From the NCBI RefSeq assembly GCF_014596915.1, contig NZ_JACVWU010000013.1:1-64000 (forward strand): 64,000 nucleotides of DNA, written 5' to 3'. Positions 1-8,559 of the stretch are shown here, one piece after another; within the stretch, counting starts at the first letter, position 1, and each line of letters opens with the position of its first letter. This DNA is from Streptomyces sp. TRM68416. GTDB taxonomy: Bacteria; Actinomycetota; Actinomycetes; Streptomycetales; Streptomycetaceae. The translations under genes and the position numbers were made by a program. Under the pieces are notes generated by a model. The model was given only the letters and a program-made list of their open reading frames with translations, was not told the origin of the DNA and did not search any database.

Positions 1-17
1 TGGTTGAACAGGGTCAT
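1..17 (-). CDS. Start of an unidentified downstream gene, cut by the window edge
   Basis: Only five codons are present (M-T-L-F-N). The ATG shares a base with the TGA stop of the upstream Rieske oxygenase gene (TGATG), and an AAGGAG ribosome binding site sits about six bases upstream inside that gene. The spacing says it is translationally coupled and the third gene of the solA-Rieske operon. The product cannot be identified from five residues. Confidence 0.55.
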
Positions 18-1192
18 CAGCGCTCTCCTTGGGTGTGGACGCGTGCTCGTGCGGGCTCCAGCAGGGAAGGGGCGGGCTCCAGCTTGTTCTGCAGCCAGGT
101 GTGGAAGGCGCCGATGTGGTGCTCGCTGGGCACCAGGACACCGCCCTTGGCGTACATCCGGGACCCCATCCCGGGCTGGGTACGTTCGCAGGCGTCGAAG
201 TCCTGCCGGTTGACCCGGTCGAACAGCTCCACCGACCGGCTGACGTCCTTGCCGCTCTCCACCACGTGCGGCAGATACAGCCAGTCGCACTCGACCACCG
301 TACGGTCGGCCGCCACCGGATACATCCGATGGAAGATCACATGGTCGGGCACGAGGTTGACGAACACCTGCGGCCGCACAGTGATCGCGTAATAGCGCCG
401 GTCCTGCTCCTCACCCACCCCCGGTATCCGGTCGAGCCCCTCCGAACCGTCCACGGTGAACCCCCGCACGTCCTGGCCGAACTCCGCGCCGTGGCCGACG
501 TAGTACTGCGCGGCATACCCGTCCGCGAACTCCGGGAGCACCTCGGTGAGTTCGGGATGGATGGTGGCACAGTGGTAGCACTCCATGAAGTTCTCGATGA
601 TCAGCTTCCAGTTCGCCTTCACGTCGTAGGTGATACGACGGCCGACGGACAGCTCCTCGATGCCGTAGCGCTCGATCGACCCGACGTCCCCCAGGCGCGC
701 GACGACGTCCCCGACGACCTCCTCCTCGAACGAGGGCGGGTTCTCCGCGAGGCACACCCACACATACCCGAGCCACTCCCGGACATGGACGGTGACCAGG
801 CCGTACTCGGTGCGGTCGATGTCCGGCATCGACGTCAGGTTGGGCGCGGCGACGAGCTTGCCGTCCAGGCCGTAGGTCCAGGCGTGGTACGGGCACTGGA
901 AGGCCCGCTTGACCTCGCCCGCCTCCTCGGTGCACAGCCTGGCCCCGCGGTGCCGGCAGATGTTGAGGAAGGCCCTGACCGAGCCGTCCCGGGAGCGGGA
1001 GACCAGCACGCTCTCGCGTCCGACCTGGTAGGTGCGGAAGGCGCCGGGCTTGTCCAGGTCGGCGGCGCGCGCGACGCAGAACCACATCGCCTCGAAGATG
1101 TGCTCCTGCTCCCGGGCGAAGATCTCGGGGGCGGTGTAGTACTCGCCGGGCAGCGTGGGGATCAGGCTGGGCGGCAGGTTCGTGAGGGTCAT
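17..1192 (-). CDS. Rieske-type N-demethylating oxygenase, copy 1 (GbcA/stachydrine demethylase-like)
   Basis: 391 residues. The N-terminal Rieske [2Fe-2S] site is C79-x-H81 and C100-x2-H103. The mononuclear iron site shows H207-x4-H212 in the C-terminal domain. The family oxidatively removes a methyl group from glycine betaine or proline betaine, using O2 and releasing formaldehyde. ATG 1192 follows GAAGGTG. It lies 21 bp behind the solA-like gene, so the two share a promoter. It has no electron-transfer partner beside it and probably uses the ferredoxin and reductase at 24.5-26.0 kb. It is almost identical over long patches to the copy at 23332-24462, but its C-terminus ends in a different 20-residue tail. 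Given the SolA-like partner, the substrate may be another N-methylated amino acid such as stachydrine. Family call is secure, substrate is inference. Confidence 0.88.
   Translation of the reverse strand: MTLTNLPPSLIPTLPGEYYTAPEIFAREQEHIFEAMWFCVARAADLDKPGAFRTYQVGRESVLVSRSRDGSVRAFLNICRHRGARLCTEEAGEVKRAFQCPYHAWTYGLDGKLVAAPNLTSMPDIDRTEYGLVTVHVREWLGYVWVCLAENPPSFEEEVVGDVVARLGDVGSIERYGIEELSVGRRITYDVKANWKLIIENFMECYHCATIHPELTEVLPEFADGYAAQYYVGHGAEFGQDVRGFTVDGSEGLDRIPGVGEEQDRRYYAITVRPQVFVNLVPDHVIFHRMYPVAADRTVVECDWLYLPHVVESGKDVSRSVELFDRVNRQDFDACERTQPGMGSRMYAKGGVLVPSEHHIGAFHTWLQNKLEPAPSLLEPARARVHTQGER
101..1100 (-). repeat. Long direct repeat, left copy (pairs with 23371-24370)
   Basis: Positions 101-781 match 23371-24051 with five mismatches that I counted. 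A divergent patch (about 782-838) follows, then near-identity to about 958, a second divergent patch (about 959-1027), then identity to about 1100. Same orientation as the right copy; offset 23270 bp. It lies within the Rieske oxygenase gene. Confidence 0.9.
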
Positions 1193-1213
1193 CGTGTCAC
1201 CTTCGGAGGATGT

Positions 1214-2362
1214 TCAGACGCGCACGCGGCGAGGGTCGAAGAGGTCGATGGGGTGGTCGGTGGTGCCCTCGGTCGCCAGGTCGGCGAGGATCTCGCCGAT
1301 CACGGGCACGAACTTGAACCCGTGGCCGGAGAATCCGCAGGCGACGGTCACCCGCGGCTGCTCGGGGTGGTGGGCGAGGACGAAGTGCTCGTCGGGGGTG
1401 GTGGCGTACATGCAGGCCGCGCCCTTGAGGAAGCGGCCGGGCAGGGTGGGGATGCGGGGGCGCAGGTAGTCGGCGATGGCCGCGATCTCGCCGGGGTGGA
1501 TCTCGCGGTCGAGGGCGTCGGGGTCGCAGACGCCGCCCTTGCGGAAGAAGGCGACCTTGGCGCCTCCGTCGGGGCCGTCGAGGGCGGGGAAGCCGTAGAT
1601 CTGGCCGCCGTCCGGGTCCTCCCAGATGTAAACGGGGTGCCGGTCGTGGGTGAACGGGCCGGTTCCGCCCTCGGGTTGGAACCAGTACATGACCTGGCGC
1701 TCCACCGTCACCCGCACCCCGAGGTCCGTGAGGAGCTTCGGCGCCCAGGCCCCGGGGGCGATGACCAGCCGGTCGGCGGTGTAGGCGCCGCGATCGGTGA
1801 CCACCCAGGGCCTGCCGCCCCGCCCGTCGGCCTCCCAGCCGAGGACCGTTTCGGCGAAGTGCAGGTCGGCGCCGTGGGACTTGGCCAGGTCCAGGTGGGC
1901 CGCGACGGTCGCCTCCGGCCGGGCGATGCCGGCCTTGCGCTCGTAGAAGGCGACGTCCTCGGCCGCCGGGGTGAAGGTGGGGAAGCGGCGCCGGATGTCG
2001 GCGGCGCCCAGGACCTCGTGGTCCAGGCCCCATTGGCGGGCGCTGCGCAGGGTGCCGGCGAAGGCCGTGCTGTCCTCGCGGCCGATCATGAGACCGCCGG
2101 TCTCGGTGAAGACCTCGCGGCCGGAGTCGGCGGCCAGCTTCTGCCACAGTTCGTGGGCGCGCAGCAGCAGGGGGACGTAGGCGGGGTCCTCGAAGTAGGC
2201 CTGCCGGTAGATGCGTGAACCGCCGTGGCTGGAGCCGAGGTTGTGGGCGGGGCCGAAGCGCTCCAGGCCGAGCACGCGCCGGCCGCGGGCGGCGAGGTGG
2301 TAGGCAGCCGCGCTGCCCATCCCGCCCAGGCCCACGACGATCACGTCGTACGAAGAGGCCAT
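1214..2362 (-). CDS. Monomeric sarcosine / N-methyl amino acid oxidase (SolA/MTOX family)
   Basis: 382 residues. An N-terminal FAD-binding dinucleotide fold (VIVVGLGGMGSAA, residues about 7-19) is followed by a DAO-type substrate domain. The ERFGPAHNLGSSHGGSRIYR stretch after the first beta-alpha-beta unit is typical of monomeric sarcosine and N-methyltryptophan oxidases. Such enzymes oxidise an N-methyl amino acid to the free amine plus formaldehyde and H2O2. I chose ATG 2362 because AGGAG lies 6-7 bases upstream; an ATG six bases earlier has no spacing from that site. It is the first gene of an operon with Rieske oxygenase copy 1. The composite operator at 2423-2458 is its promoter region. 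Together the pair could strip two methyl groups from a dimethylated substrate. Confidence 0.87.
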   Translation of the reverse strand: MASSYDVIVVGLGGMGSAAAYHLAARGRRVLGLERFGPAHNLGSSHGGSRIYRQAYFEDPAYVPLLLRAHELWQKLAADSGREVFTETGGLMIGREDSTAFAGTLRSARQWGLDHEVLGAADIRRRFPTFTPAAEDVAFYERKAGIARPEATVAAHLDLAKSHGADLHFAETVLGWEADGRGGRPWVVTDRGAYTADRLVIAPGAWAPKLLTDLGVRVTVERQVMYWFQPEGGTGPFTHDRHPVYIWEDPDGGQIYGFPALDGPDGGAKVAFFRKGGVCDPDALDREIHPGEIAAIADYLRPRIPTLPGRFLKGAACMYATTPDEHFVLAHHPEQPRVTVACGFSGHGFKFVPVIGEILADLATEGTTDHPIDLFDPRRVRV

Positions 2363-2422
2363 GTCCATCTCCTGGGAGTCATGCCGGTTGTGGTGTCGGG
2401 GTTCCGGGGACAGCAAGCCTGA

Positions 2423-2458
2423 GTTGCATATGAGGGAACGCTTATCGCTATAAGCAAC
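2423..2458 (-). promoter_or_regulatory. 36-bp composite operator of the solA-Rieske operon
   Basis: Two 17-bp sites are offset by 19 bp. On the plus strand these are GTTGCATATGAGGGAAC (2423-2439) and TTATCGCTATAAGCAAC (2442-2458). The outer arms GTTGC and GCAAC are inverted. The second site also contains the perfect inverted repeat GCTTAT-CGCT-ATAAGC (2440-2455). It lies about 60 bp upstream of the solA start. The same arrangement occurs at nine other promoters in the window. Regulator assignment to the IclR paralogues is inferred. Confidence 0.75.
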
Positions 2459-2577
2459 GACTTCCCAAACTGTCCCTTCACCGGCAGGCACTGTCAAGAG
2501 GGTGATTCGGCGAAGTCGCCGACCACCTTCCGCCGATGTGCGCACACCCCTAGGGTGTGGAGGAGCGCTTTTGTATG

Positions 2578-2594
2578 GTTGCGCCATGAGCAAC
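2578..2594 (+). promoter_or_regulatory. Single operator site over the start codon of IclR regulator 1
   Basis: GTTGCGCCATGAGCAAC is a perfect GTTGC-N7-GCAAC inverted repeat, and the ATG start codon (2586) lies in its centre. A -10-like TATGGT (2574-2579) ends seven bases before the ATG, so the message is probably leaderless and the site covers the transcription start. Autoregulation is inferred. A second site 19 bp away is not clearly present, unlike the other promoters. Confidence 0.7.
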
Positions 2595-3383
2595 CACACC
2601 GCACATAGCGAAACGACTGGCCCCGCGGTGAGCGGGGTGCAGTCCGTCGACCGGGCCGTCAGCGTTCTGGAGATCCTGGCCCAGCGGGGCGAGGCGGGGG
2701 TCAGCGAGGTCGCCGCGGAGATCGACGTCCACAAGTCGACCGCGTTCCGCCTGCTCGGGGCGCTGGAGGCACGCGGTCTGGCCGAGCAGACGGCCGAGCG
2801 GGGCAAGTACCGGCTCGGCTTCGGCATCGTGCGTCTGGCCGGCGCGGTCACCGGGCGCCTCGACATCACTCAGCAGGGCCGGCCGGTGTGCGAACGGCTC
2901 AGCGAGGAGATCGGCGAGACCGTCAACATCGCGGTCCTTCAGGAGCAGTACGCGGTCAACCTCCACCAGGTGCACGGCCCGGGCGCCGTCGGCACCCACA
3001 ACTGGGTCGGACAGCTCACCCCGCCGCACGCCACGTCGAGCGGCAAGATCCTGCTGGCCCACCTGACGGAGGAGCGGCGCACGGAGGTGCTCGCGGTGTC
3101 CGGGCTGCGGAAGCTGACGTCGCGCACCCTGACCAGCAGGGCGAAGCTGGAGAAGAACCTCGCCGAAGCGCGCGAGCGCGGGTACGCGGTGACGCTGGAG
3201 GAACTCGAACTGGGCCTGCACGCCCTGGCGGCGCCCGTCCGGTCCCGGGAGGGCGAGGTGATCGCCGCGCTCAGCGCCTCCGGACCCGCCTACCGGTTCA
3301 CCGAGGAGCGGCTGCACCAGATCGCGCCCGCCGTCGTCGAGGGCGCGGAGGAGATCAGCCGCCGGATGGGTTGTCCGGGCTGA
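2586..3383 (+). CDS. IclR-family transcriptional regulator 1 of the betaine regulon
   Basis: 265 residues. An N-terminal winged helix-turn-helix (residues about 20-80, with VSEVAAEIDVHKSTAFRLLG as the recognition unit) precedes the IclR effector domain. The start ATG 2586 has no ribosome binding site and follows a -10-like element by seven bases, so leaderless translation is likely. It is divergent from solA. A paralogue of identical length and high similarity lies at 22533-23330. Their DNA-binding helices differ at very few positions, so both probably read the same operator. Position inside the choline/betaine gene set makes choline, betaine or a demethylation intermediate the likely effector; this is not shown by sequence. 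Confidence 0.9.
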   Translation: MSNHTAHSETTGPAVSGVQSVDRAVSVLEILAQRGEAGVSEVAAEIDVHKSTAFRLLGALEARGLAEQTAERGKYRLGFGIVRLAGAVTGRLDITQQGRPVCERLSEEIGETVNIAVLQEQYAVNLHQVHGPGAVGTHNWVGQLTPPHATSSGKILLAHLTEERRTEVLAVSGLRKLTSRTLTSRAKLEKNLAEARERGYAVTLEELELGLHALAAPVRSREGEVIAALSASGPAYRFTEERLHQIAPAVVEGAEEISRRMGCPG

Positions 3384-3395
3384 TCCCCTCGGGGT

Positions 3396-3425
3396 TCGGC
3401 GGAGCCCCGGCCGGGGCTCCGCCGA
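3396..3425. terminator. Bidirectional terminator between iclR1 and soxG
   Basis: A perfect 30-base palindrome (TCGGCGGAGCCCCGG then its complement) sits in the 51-bp gap between two convergent stop codons. There is no T-run, as is usual for actinobacterial terminators. Confidence 0.7.
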
Positions 3426-3434
3426 GGCAGCCGC

Positions 3435-4037
3435 TCAGACGTACTCCGTGGCCGCGTCGAGCAGCCATTCGGCCAGATAGCCGGCGAACGACGAACGGAC
3501 CAGGACCCAGAATCCGGCCCTCGGCTCGTCCCGGGCGACCAGGACGACCTGCGTGCGGCCCAGCGTCGTCTGGGCGCAGCGCCCGGGTCCGAAGACCCTC
3601 GGGTGCAGGTCCAGCGCGCAGCCGTGGGCCAGCAGGTCGCGGGCGCGGGGGCCGGTGACGAGGAGGGTGGTGCGCTGGGCGGAGACGTCGGTCACCGAGA
3701 CGGGCTCGCCTTCCGCCGCCTCCCGGATCCGGCGCTCCAGGTCCCGTTCGCTGCCGGGCGGCCCGATCAGCAACCATTCGTCCGGACCGAGCCACAGCGC
3801 GGTCAACTCCCCAGCGCGTACGGCGGTGTTGGGCTGGATCGGCAGGGGGAGGCCCAGGGTCAGGCCGACGGCTTCCGCCGCCGCTCCCTTGGCGTCCAGG
3901 CGTACGTTCACCTGGGCCAGGAAAGGGAGTTCGGCCAGCCTGATCTCGCCGCTGGAGCTGCGGGTCGCGGCGGCCAGACGGTCGGCGACCCGCACCAGCG
4001 GGCTGCGCGGCGGGACGGTCGGGGCGGTGTCAGCCAT
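3435..4037 (-). CDS. soxG: Sarcosine oxidase gamma subunit
   Basis: 200 residues, the normal size for SoxG, and recognisably GcvT-like (LWLGPDEWLLIGPPG near residue 80 is characteristic). It is the gamma chain of heterotetrameric sarcosine oxidase, which oxidises sarcosine to glycine and transfers the methyl carbon to tetrahydrofolate. The start overlaps the end of soxDA by eight bases, so translation is coupled. Last gene of the five-gene dimethylglycine/sarcosine operon, followed by a strong hairpin. Confidence 0.93.
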   Translation of the reverse strand: MADTAPTVPPRSPLVRVADRLAAATRSSSGEIRLAELPFLAQVNVRLDAKGAAAEAVGLTLGLPLPIQPNTAVRAGELTALWLGPDEWLLIGPPGSERDLERRIREAAEGEPVSVTDVSAQRTTLLVTGPRARDLLAHGCALDLHPRVFGPGRCAQTTLGRTQVVLVARDEPRAGFWVLVRSSFAGYLAEWLLDAATEYV

Positions 4038-7000
4038 CGCGGCGGGCTCCCTCGGGGTCGTAGAGGACGGGGCTTGCGACGGTCACCGGGACCAGCCGGT
4101 CGCCGACGGGGGCGTAGAGGCGTTCGCCGATACGGTCGCGGCCGCCCTTGATGAGGGCGAGCGCGAACGTCCTGCCGAGGGCCGCGCTGCGGTAGCTGGA
4201 GGTGACATGGCCGAGCATCGGCACGGGCGGGGCGGGCAGTTCGCCGGTCGCGACCAGGTGGGTGCCCTCCGGGAGGAAGGCGGCCGGGTCCTCTGGGAGG
4301 AGGCCCACGAGGTGTTTGCGGTCGGGACGGGCGGTGTCGGCGCGGGCGTAGGAGCGCTTGCCGATGAAGTCGGGCTTCTTCTTCGACACCGCCCAGCTCA
4401 TGCCGAGGTCCTGCGGGGTGACCGTGCCGTCGGTGTCCTGACCGATGATCGGGTAGCCCTTCTCGGCGCGCAGAACGTGCATGGTCTCGGTGCCGTAGGG
4501 GGTGATGCCGTACAGGGCGCCGGCCTCGTACACGGCCTCCCAGAGGGCGAGGGCCTGCCACGGTGAGACGTTGATCTCGTAGGCGAGTTCGCCGGAGAAG
4601 CTGATCCGGCAGACCCGAGCGTCGATGCCGGCGACGGTGGTCTCCCGCCAGGCCATGAACGGGAAGTCCTCGTTGGCGACGGCCAGTTGCGGGGCGAGGG
4701 CGCCGAGGACCGCGCGGGACTTCGGGCCGACCAGGGCGATGGTGGCCCACTGCTCGGTCACGGAGGTGCAGTGGACCTTCAGCTCCGGCCACTCGGTCTG
4801 CAGCCACTCCTCCATCCAGTCGAGTACGGCGGCGGCGTTGCCCGTCGTCGTGGTGACCAGGAAGCGGTCCTGGGCGAGGCGGATGACCGTGCCGTCGTCG
4901 AAGACCATGCCGTCCGGGCGGCACATGACGCCGTAGCGGATCATGCCGACCTTCAGGGTGCTGATCATGTTGGTGTAGAGCAGGTCGAGGAAGACGCCGG
5001 CGTCCGGGCCCTGTACGTCGATCTTGCCGAGGGTGGAGGCGTCCATGAAGCCCACGCTCTCGCGGGTGGCGGCGCATTCGCGCAGCACCGCCGCTTCCAT
5101 GTCCTCGCCGTCCCGCGGGTAGTACCAGGGGCGCTTCCACTGGCCGACGTTCTCGAACAGGGCGCCGTGCGCGACATGCCACTCGTGGATCGCGGTCGTC
5201 CGGACCGGGTCGCTCAGCGCGCCCCGGTCGCGGCCCGCGAGGGCCGCGAAGGAGACCGGCGTGTACGGCGGGCGGAACGTGGTCGTGCCGAGCGCCGAGA
5301 TGTCCACGCCGAGCAGCTCGGCGACGACGCCACTGGCCAGGACGCCGGAGGTCTTGCCCTGGTCGTTGGCGGTGCCGGCCGTGGTGTAGCGCTTGGTGTG
5401 CTCCACCGAGTGCAGGCCGGCGCCGGTCGCGCGGGCCAGGTCGTCGACGGTGACGTCCCGTTGGAGGTCGACGAAGCGGGGGGCGTCGTCGGTGCCGCCG
5501 GGGACGACGTACACGTGCATGGGGGGCGTCTGGCGAGGCTGTGCGGCCGTCCGCGGGAGGCGGGGCGTCTCGGGCGTGTACCCCAAGGCCGCCACGGCGC
5601 GGGCTCCGGCGGCCGCGCCCTGGGCCAGGACCGTGGCCTGGTCGAGGGCGCCGCTCGCGCTGCCGGCCACCTCGACCGCCTGGCGGCAGGTGTCGGGGAC
5701 GAAGGAGCCGAGCGCCTCGTCGTAGCGGAGCTTGCCGCCGGACTGGCTGAACAGGTGCGCGACGGGGTTCCAGCCGCCGGAGACCAGCAGCAGGTCGGCG
5801 GCGAACTGCCGCTGTCCCGCCGCTTCTCCGTACGGGGCGACGGTCACGGCGGTGAGGCGCGGGGCGCCCTCCGTGCCGGTGACGGCGTGGCCGGGCAGGA
5901 CCTCGATGCCGGCCGACCTCGCGCGGTCGGCCCACTCCCCCGGTTCGGGGCGGGTGTCGACGATCGCCGTGACGGCCACGCCCGCGGTGTGGAGGTCCAG
6001 AGCTGCCGCGTAGGCGCTGTCGTTGGTGGTGAAGACCACCGCGTGGCGGCCGGGCAGGGCGCCGTGGCGGTTGACGTGCGTGCGGGCCGAGGAGGCCAGC
6101 ATCACTCCGGGGCGGTCGTTGTCCGCGAAGGCCAGGGAGCGCTCGTGGGCGCCGGTGGCGAGGACGACGCGACGGGCGCGGATGCGCCAGACGCGTTCGC
6201 GGGAGACGTGCTCGGGGGCGTCGGCGCCGAGGTGGTTGGTGCGGCGTTCGACGGCGAGGAGGTGGTTGTCGTCGTAGTGGCCGAAGACGGTGGTGCGGGT
6301 CAGGACGCGGACCTCGGGGGCGGCGGCGAGCTGTGCGGTGATCTCCTGGACCCAGTCGAGGTGTTCGGCCGTGCCGAGGAGGCTGCCGCCCGGTTCCGGC
6401 TGGTCGTCGGCGAGGATGACGCGGGCGCCACCGGCCGCTGCGGCGGACGCTGCGGCGAGGCCTGCGGGGCCTGCGCCGACGATGAGCAGGTCGCAGTGGG
6501 CGTGTACGGCGTCGTAGCGGGCCGGGTCGGGGGCGGTGGCGAGGCGGCCCTGGCCCTGGAGGCTGGTGGCGACGAGGCCGTCGTAGAGCTCGACGGTGGT
6601 CGCGGGGAGCATGGGCTCGGGGAAGGGTTCCTCGATCTGGACGACCGCGTTGGGTTCTTCCGCGCCGGCCGAGAAGATGCCTCGGGGGCGGCCCAGTTTG
6701 ATGCTGGTGCCGGTCTGGATGATGCCGTTGGCGAGGAGGGCGGAGGCGAGGGTGTCGCCTCGGTAGCCCTGGTACTCCGTGCCGTCGAAGGTGAAGGTGA
6801 GGGGGGTGTCGCGGTCGATCCGGCCTCGGGTGGGGTGGCGGAACGGGGTTTTTTCGCCCCCGCCGCCCCTACCCGTCCCGTCCTGAAGGGGCGCTGCCCC
6901 TTCTACCCCGCCCGTGTTGTCGGTCGGCTGCGGGTGGGTGGGGGCTGGTCGCGCAGTTCCCCGCGCCCCTTCCGGGGCTGCCGCCCCGGACCCCGCCGAG

Positions 7001-7293
7001 AACGCCGGCCTGGGTTCCACGGCTGTCGGGCGTTCCTCTCCCGTTCTGTACACCGCCAGGATTTCGTTCGTCGACGTGTCGCGTACGGCGTTGAACCAGC
7101 GGCGGCAGCCTGCCGCGTGGGTCCAGCGTTCGGCGAAGGGGCCCTTGGGGTTGTCGCGGAAGAAGAGGTAGCGGGCCCATTCCTCGTCGGTGAGGGAGGC
7201 CGGGTCCTCCGGGTAGGGGACGTGGGCCTGGCCGCCGTAGTGGAACTCGGCCTCGTCGCGGGGCCCGCACCACGGGCAGGAAATGAGCAGCAT
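4030..7293 (-). CDS. soxDA: Sarcosine oxidase delta-alpha fusion (SoxD-SoxA in one reading frame)
   Basis: 1087 codons without interruption. Residues 1-90 are SoxD, with the four zinc-ligand positions known for the family (C6, C9, H59, C63). Residues about 91-155 are a Gly/Ala/Pro-rich linker. Residues about 156-1087 are SoxA: N-terminal ferredoxin-like domain (DGTEYQGYRGDTLASALLANG), FAD/NAD fold (DLLIVGAGPAGLAAA) and C-terminal GcvT folate domain. SoxD and SoxA are usually separate genes. Here the linker DNA (about 6840-7010) resembles a common Streptomyces intergenic repeat that is open in this frame. I see no ATG or GTG with a ribosome binding site before SoxA, so one fused chain is the simplest reading. 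ATG 7293 follows GGGAG, which overlaps the soxB stop. Confidence 0.85.
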   Translation of the reverse strand: MLLISCPWCGPRDEAEFHYGGQAHVPYPEDPASLTDEEWARYLFFRDNPKGPFAERWTHAAGCRRWFNAVRDTSTNEILAVYRTGEERPTAVEPRPAFSAGSGAAAPEGARGTARPAPTHPQPTDNTGGVEGAAPLQDGTGRGGGGEKTPFRHPTRGRIDRDTPLTFTFDGTEYQGYRGDTLASALLANGIIQTGTSIKLGRPRGIFSAGAEEPNAVVQIEEPFPEPMLPATTVELYDGLVATSLQGQGRLATAPDPARYDAVHAHCDLLIVGAGPAGLAAASAAAAGGARVILADDQPEPGGSLLGTAEHLDWVQEITAQLAAAPEVRVLTRTTVFGHYDDNHLLAVERRTNHLGADAPEHVSRERVWRIRARRVVLATGAHERSLAFADNDRPGVMLASSARTHVNRHGALPGRHAVVFTTNDSAYAAALDLHTAGVAVTAIVDTRPEPGEWADRARSAGIEVLPGHAVTGTEGAPRLTAVTVAPYGEAAGQRQFAADLLLVSGGWNPVAHLFSQSGGKLRYDEALGSFVPDTCRQAVEVAGSASGALDQATVLAQGAAAGARAVAALGYTPETPRLPRTAAQPRQTPPMHVYVVPGGTDDAPRFVDLQRDVTVDDLARATGAGLHSVEHTKRYTTAGTANDQGKTSGVLASGVVAELLGVDISALGTTTFRPPYTPVSFAALAGRDRGALSDPVRTTAIHEWHVAHGALFENVGQWKRPWYYPRDGEDMEAAVLRECAATRESVGFMDASTLGKIDVQGPDAGVFLDLLYTNMISTLKVGMIRYGVMCRPDGMVFDDGTVIRLAQDRFLVTTTTGNAAAVLDWMEEWLQTEWPELKVHCTSVTEQWATIALVGPKSRAVLGALAPQLAVANEDFPFMAWRETTVAGIDARVCRISFSGELAYEINVSPWQALALWEAVYEAGALYGITPYGTETMHVLRAEKGYPIIGQDTDGTVTPQDLGMSWAVSKKKPDFIGKRSYARADTARPDRKHLVGLLPEDPAAFLPEGTHLVATGELPAPPVPMLGHVTSSYRSAALGRTFALALIKGGRDRIGERLYAPVGDRLVPVTVASPVLYDPEGARRDG
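6840..7010. repeat. Streptomyces-type intergenic repeat inserted between soxD and soxA parts
   Basis: The stretch carries the motif GCGCAGTTCCCCGCGCCCCT and a CCGGGGC hairpin, and shares a CCCCGCGCCCCTTCCGGGG core with the hairpin at 9447-9476. From memory, elements of this look are scattered between genes in many Streptomyces chromosomes. It encodes only the low-complexity linker of the SoxDA fusion and has no stop in that frame. Confidence 0.6.
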
Positions 7294-7304
7294 GGTTCGG
7301 CTCC

Positions 7305-8537
7305 CTAGTGGGCCACCGCGGCCGCGCCGTGCTCGTCGACGAGCGCGCCGGTGGTGAAACGGTCGAGCGAGAAGGGGGCGTTGAGGGCGTGCGGGGTGTC
7401 GTGGGCGATGGTGTGGGCGTAGACCCAGCCGACGCCGGGGGTGGCCTTGAAACCGCCCGTTCCCCAGCCGCAGTTGAGGTAGAGGTTGTCGACGGGTGTG
7501 AGCCCGATGATCGGTGAGGCGTCGGGGCTGGTGTCGACGATGCCGCCCCAGGTGCGCAGGACGTGGGCGCGGGCGAAGACCGGGAACAGCTCCAGGGCCG
7601 CCGCCATCTGCTCCTCGATGATGTGGAAGGCTCCGCGCTGGGTGTAGGAGTTGTACGCGTCGATGCCCGCGCCCATCACCAACTCGCCCTTGTGGGCCTG
7701 GCTCACGTACACGTGGACCGCGTTGGACATCACCACCGTGGGGTGCACCGGCTCCAGCAGCTCCGAGACCAGGGCCTGCAACGGGTGGCTCTGGAGGGGG
7801 AGTTCGATGCCCGCCATGGCGGCGAGGACGGAGGTGTGGCCGGCCGAGCAGAGCGCCACCTTGCCGGCGGCGATCGGGCCGAGGTTCGTGCGGACGCCCA
7901 CCACGCGGTTGCCGACCACGTCGAGGCCGGTGACCTCGCAGTTCTGGATGATGTCGATGCCGGCGGCGTCCGCCGAGCGGGCCAGGCCCCAGGCCACGTA
8001 GTCGTGCTTGGCGATGCCCGCGCGCGGCTGGTAGGTGGCGCCCAGGACCGGATAGCGCACGTCCGGCGAGGTGTTGACGATCGGGCACACTTCCTTGACG
8101 CCGTCCGCGTCGAGCCACTCCGCGTCCACGCCGTTCAGGCGGTTGGCCTCCACGCGGCGCACGCTGTCGCGCACGTCCTGGAGGCTGTGGGCGAGGTTCA
8201 GCACACCGCGCTGGGAGAAGAGGATCGGGTAGTCGAGTTCCTCCGCCAGGCCCTCCCACAGCTTCAGCGCGTGCTCGTAGATGCCCGCGCTCTCGTCCCA
8301 CAGGTAGTTGGAGCGGATGATCGTGGTGTTGCGGGCCATGTTGCCGCCCGCGAGCCAGCCCTTCTCCAGCACGGCGACGTTCGTGATGCCGTGGTTCCTG
8401 GCGAGGTAGTGGGCGGTGGCCAGACCGTGCCCGCCGCCGCCGACGATCACCACGTCGTACGCCTTCCTCGGCTCGGGATTGCGCCACAGGAAGTCGGGGT
8501 GGTCGGGGAGGCCGGCGCCGGGTGTGCGGGGGCTCAT
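7305..8537 (-). CDS. soxB: Sarcosine oxidase beta subunit
   Basis: 410 residues, normal for SoxB. FAD-binding motif VVIVGGGGHGLATAHYLA is at residues about 28-45. The motif GWLAGGNMARNTTIIRSNYLWD contains the region that holds covalent FMN in characterised heterotetrameric enzymes. The beta chain carries the sarcosine oxidation site. The start ATG 8537 is 22 bp behind folD, and the soxDA start is 11 bp behind its stop, so all are one operon. Confidence 0.95.
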   Translation of the reverse strand: MSPRTPGAGLPDHPDFLWRNPEPRKAYDVVIVGGGGHGLATAHYLARNHGITNVAVLEKGWLAGGNMARNTTIIRSNYLWDESAGIYEHALKLWEGLAEELDYPILFSQRGVLNLAHSLQDVRDSVRRVEANRLNGVDAEWLDADGVKEVCPIVNTSPDVRYPVLGATYQPRAGIAKHDYVAWGLARSADAAGIDIIQNCEVTGLDVVGNRVVGVRTNLGPIAAGKVALCSAGHTSVLAAMAGIELPLQSHPLQALVSELLEPVHPTVVMSNAVHVYVSQAHKGELVMGAGIDAYNSYTQRGAFHIIEEQMAAALELFPVFARAHVLRTWGGIVDTSPDASPIIGLTPVDNLYLNCGWGTGGFKATPGVGWVYAHTIAHDTPHALNAPFSLDRFTTGALVDEHGAAAVAH

Positions 8538-8559
8538 CGGGCGTCTCCGTTCAGCACGT

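Noticed and set aside
29..2218. 729-residue plus-strand frame opposite the Rieske and solA genes
   Set aside because: It is the antisense shadow of two clear enzyme genes; the composition (Val/Gly/Asp/Ala rich, no family motif) is typical of reverse frames in GC-rich DNA.
1214..2869. A longer SolA start at 2869
   Set aside because: The extension crosses the operator and the iclR1 coding region; AGGAG sits ahead of 2362.
3396..3425. The perfect 30-base palindrome as an operator
   Set aside because: It sits between two convergent stop codons and far from any start, so a terminator is the simpler reading.
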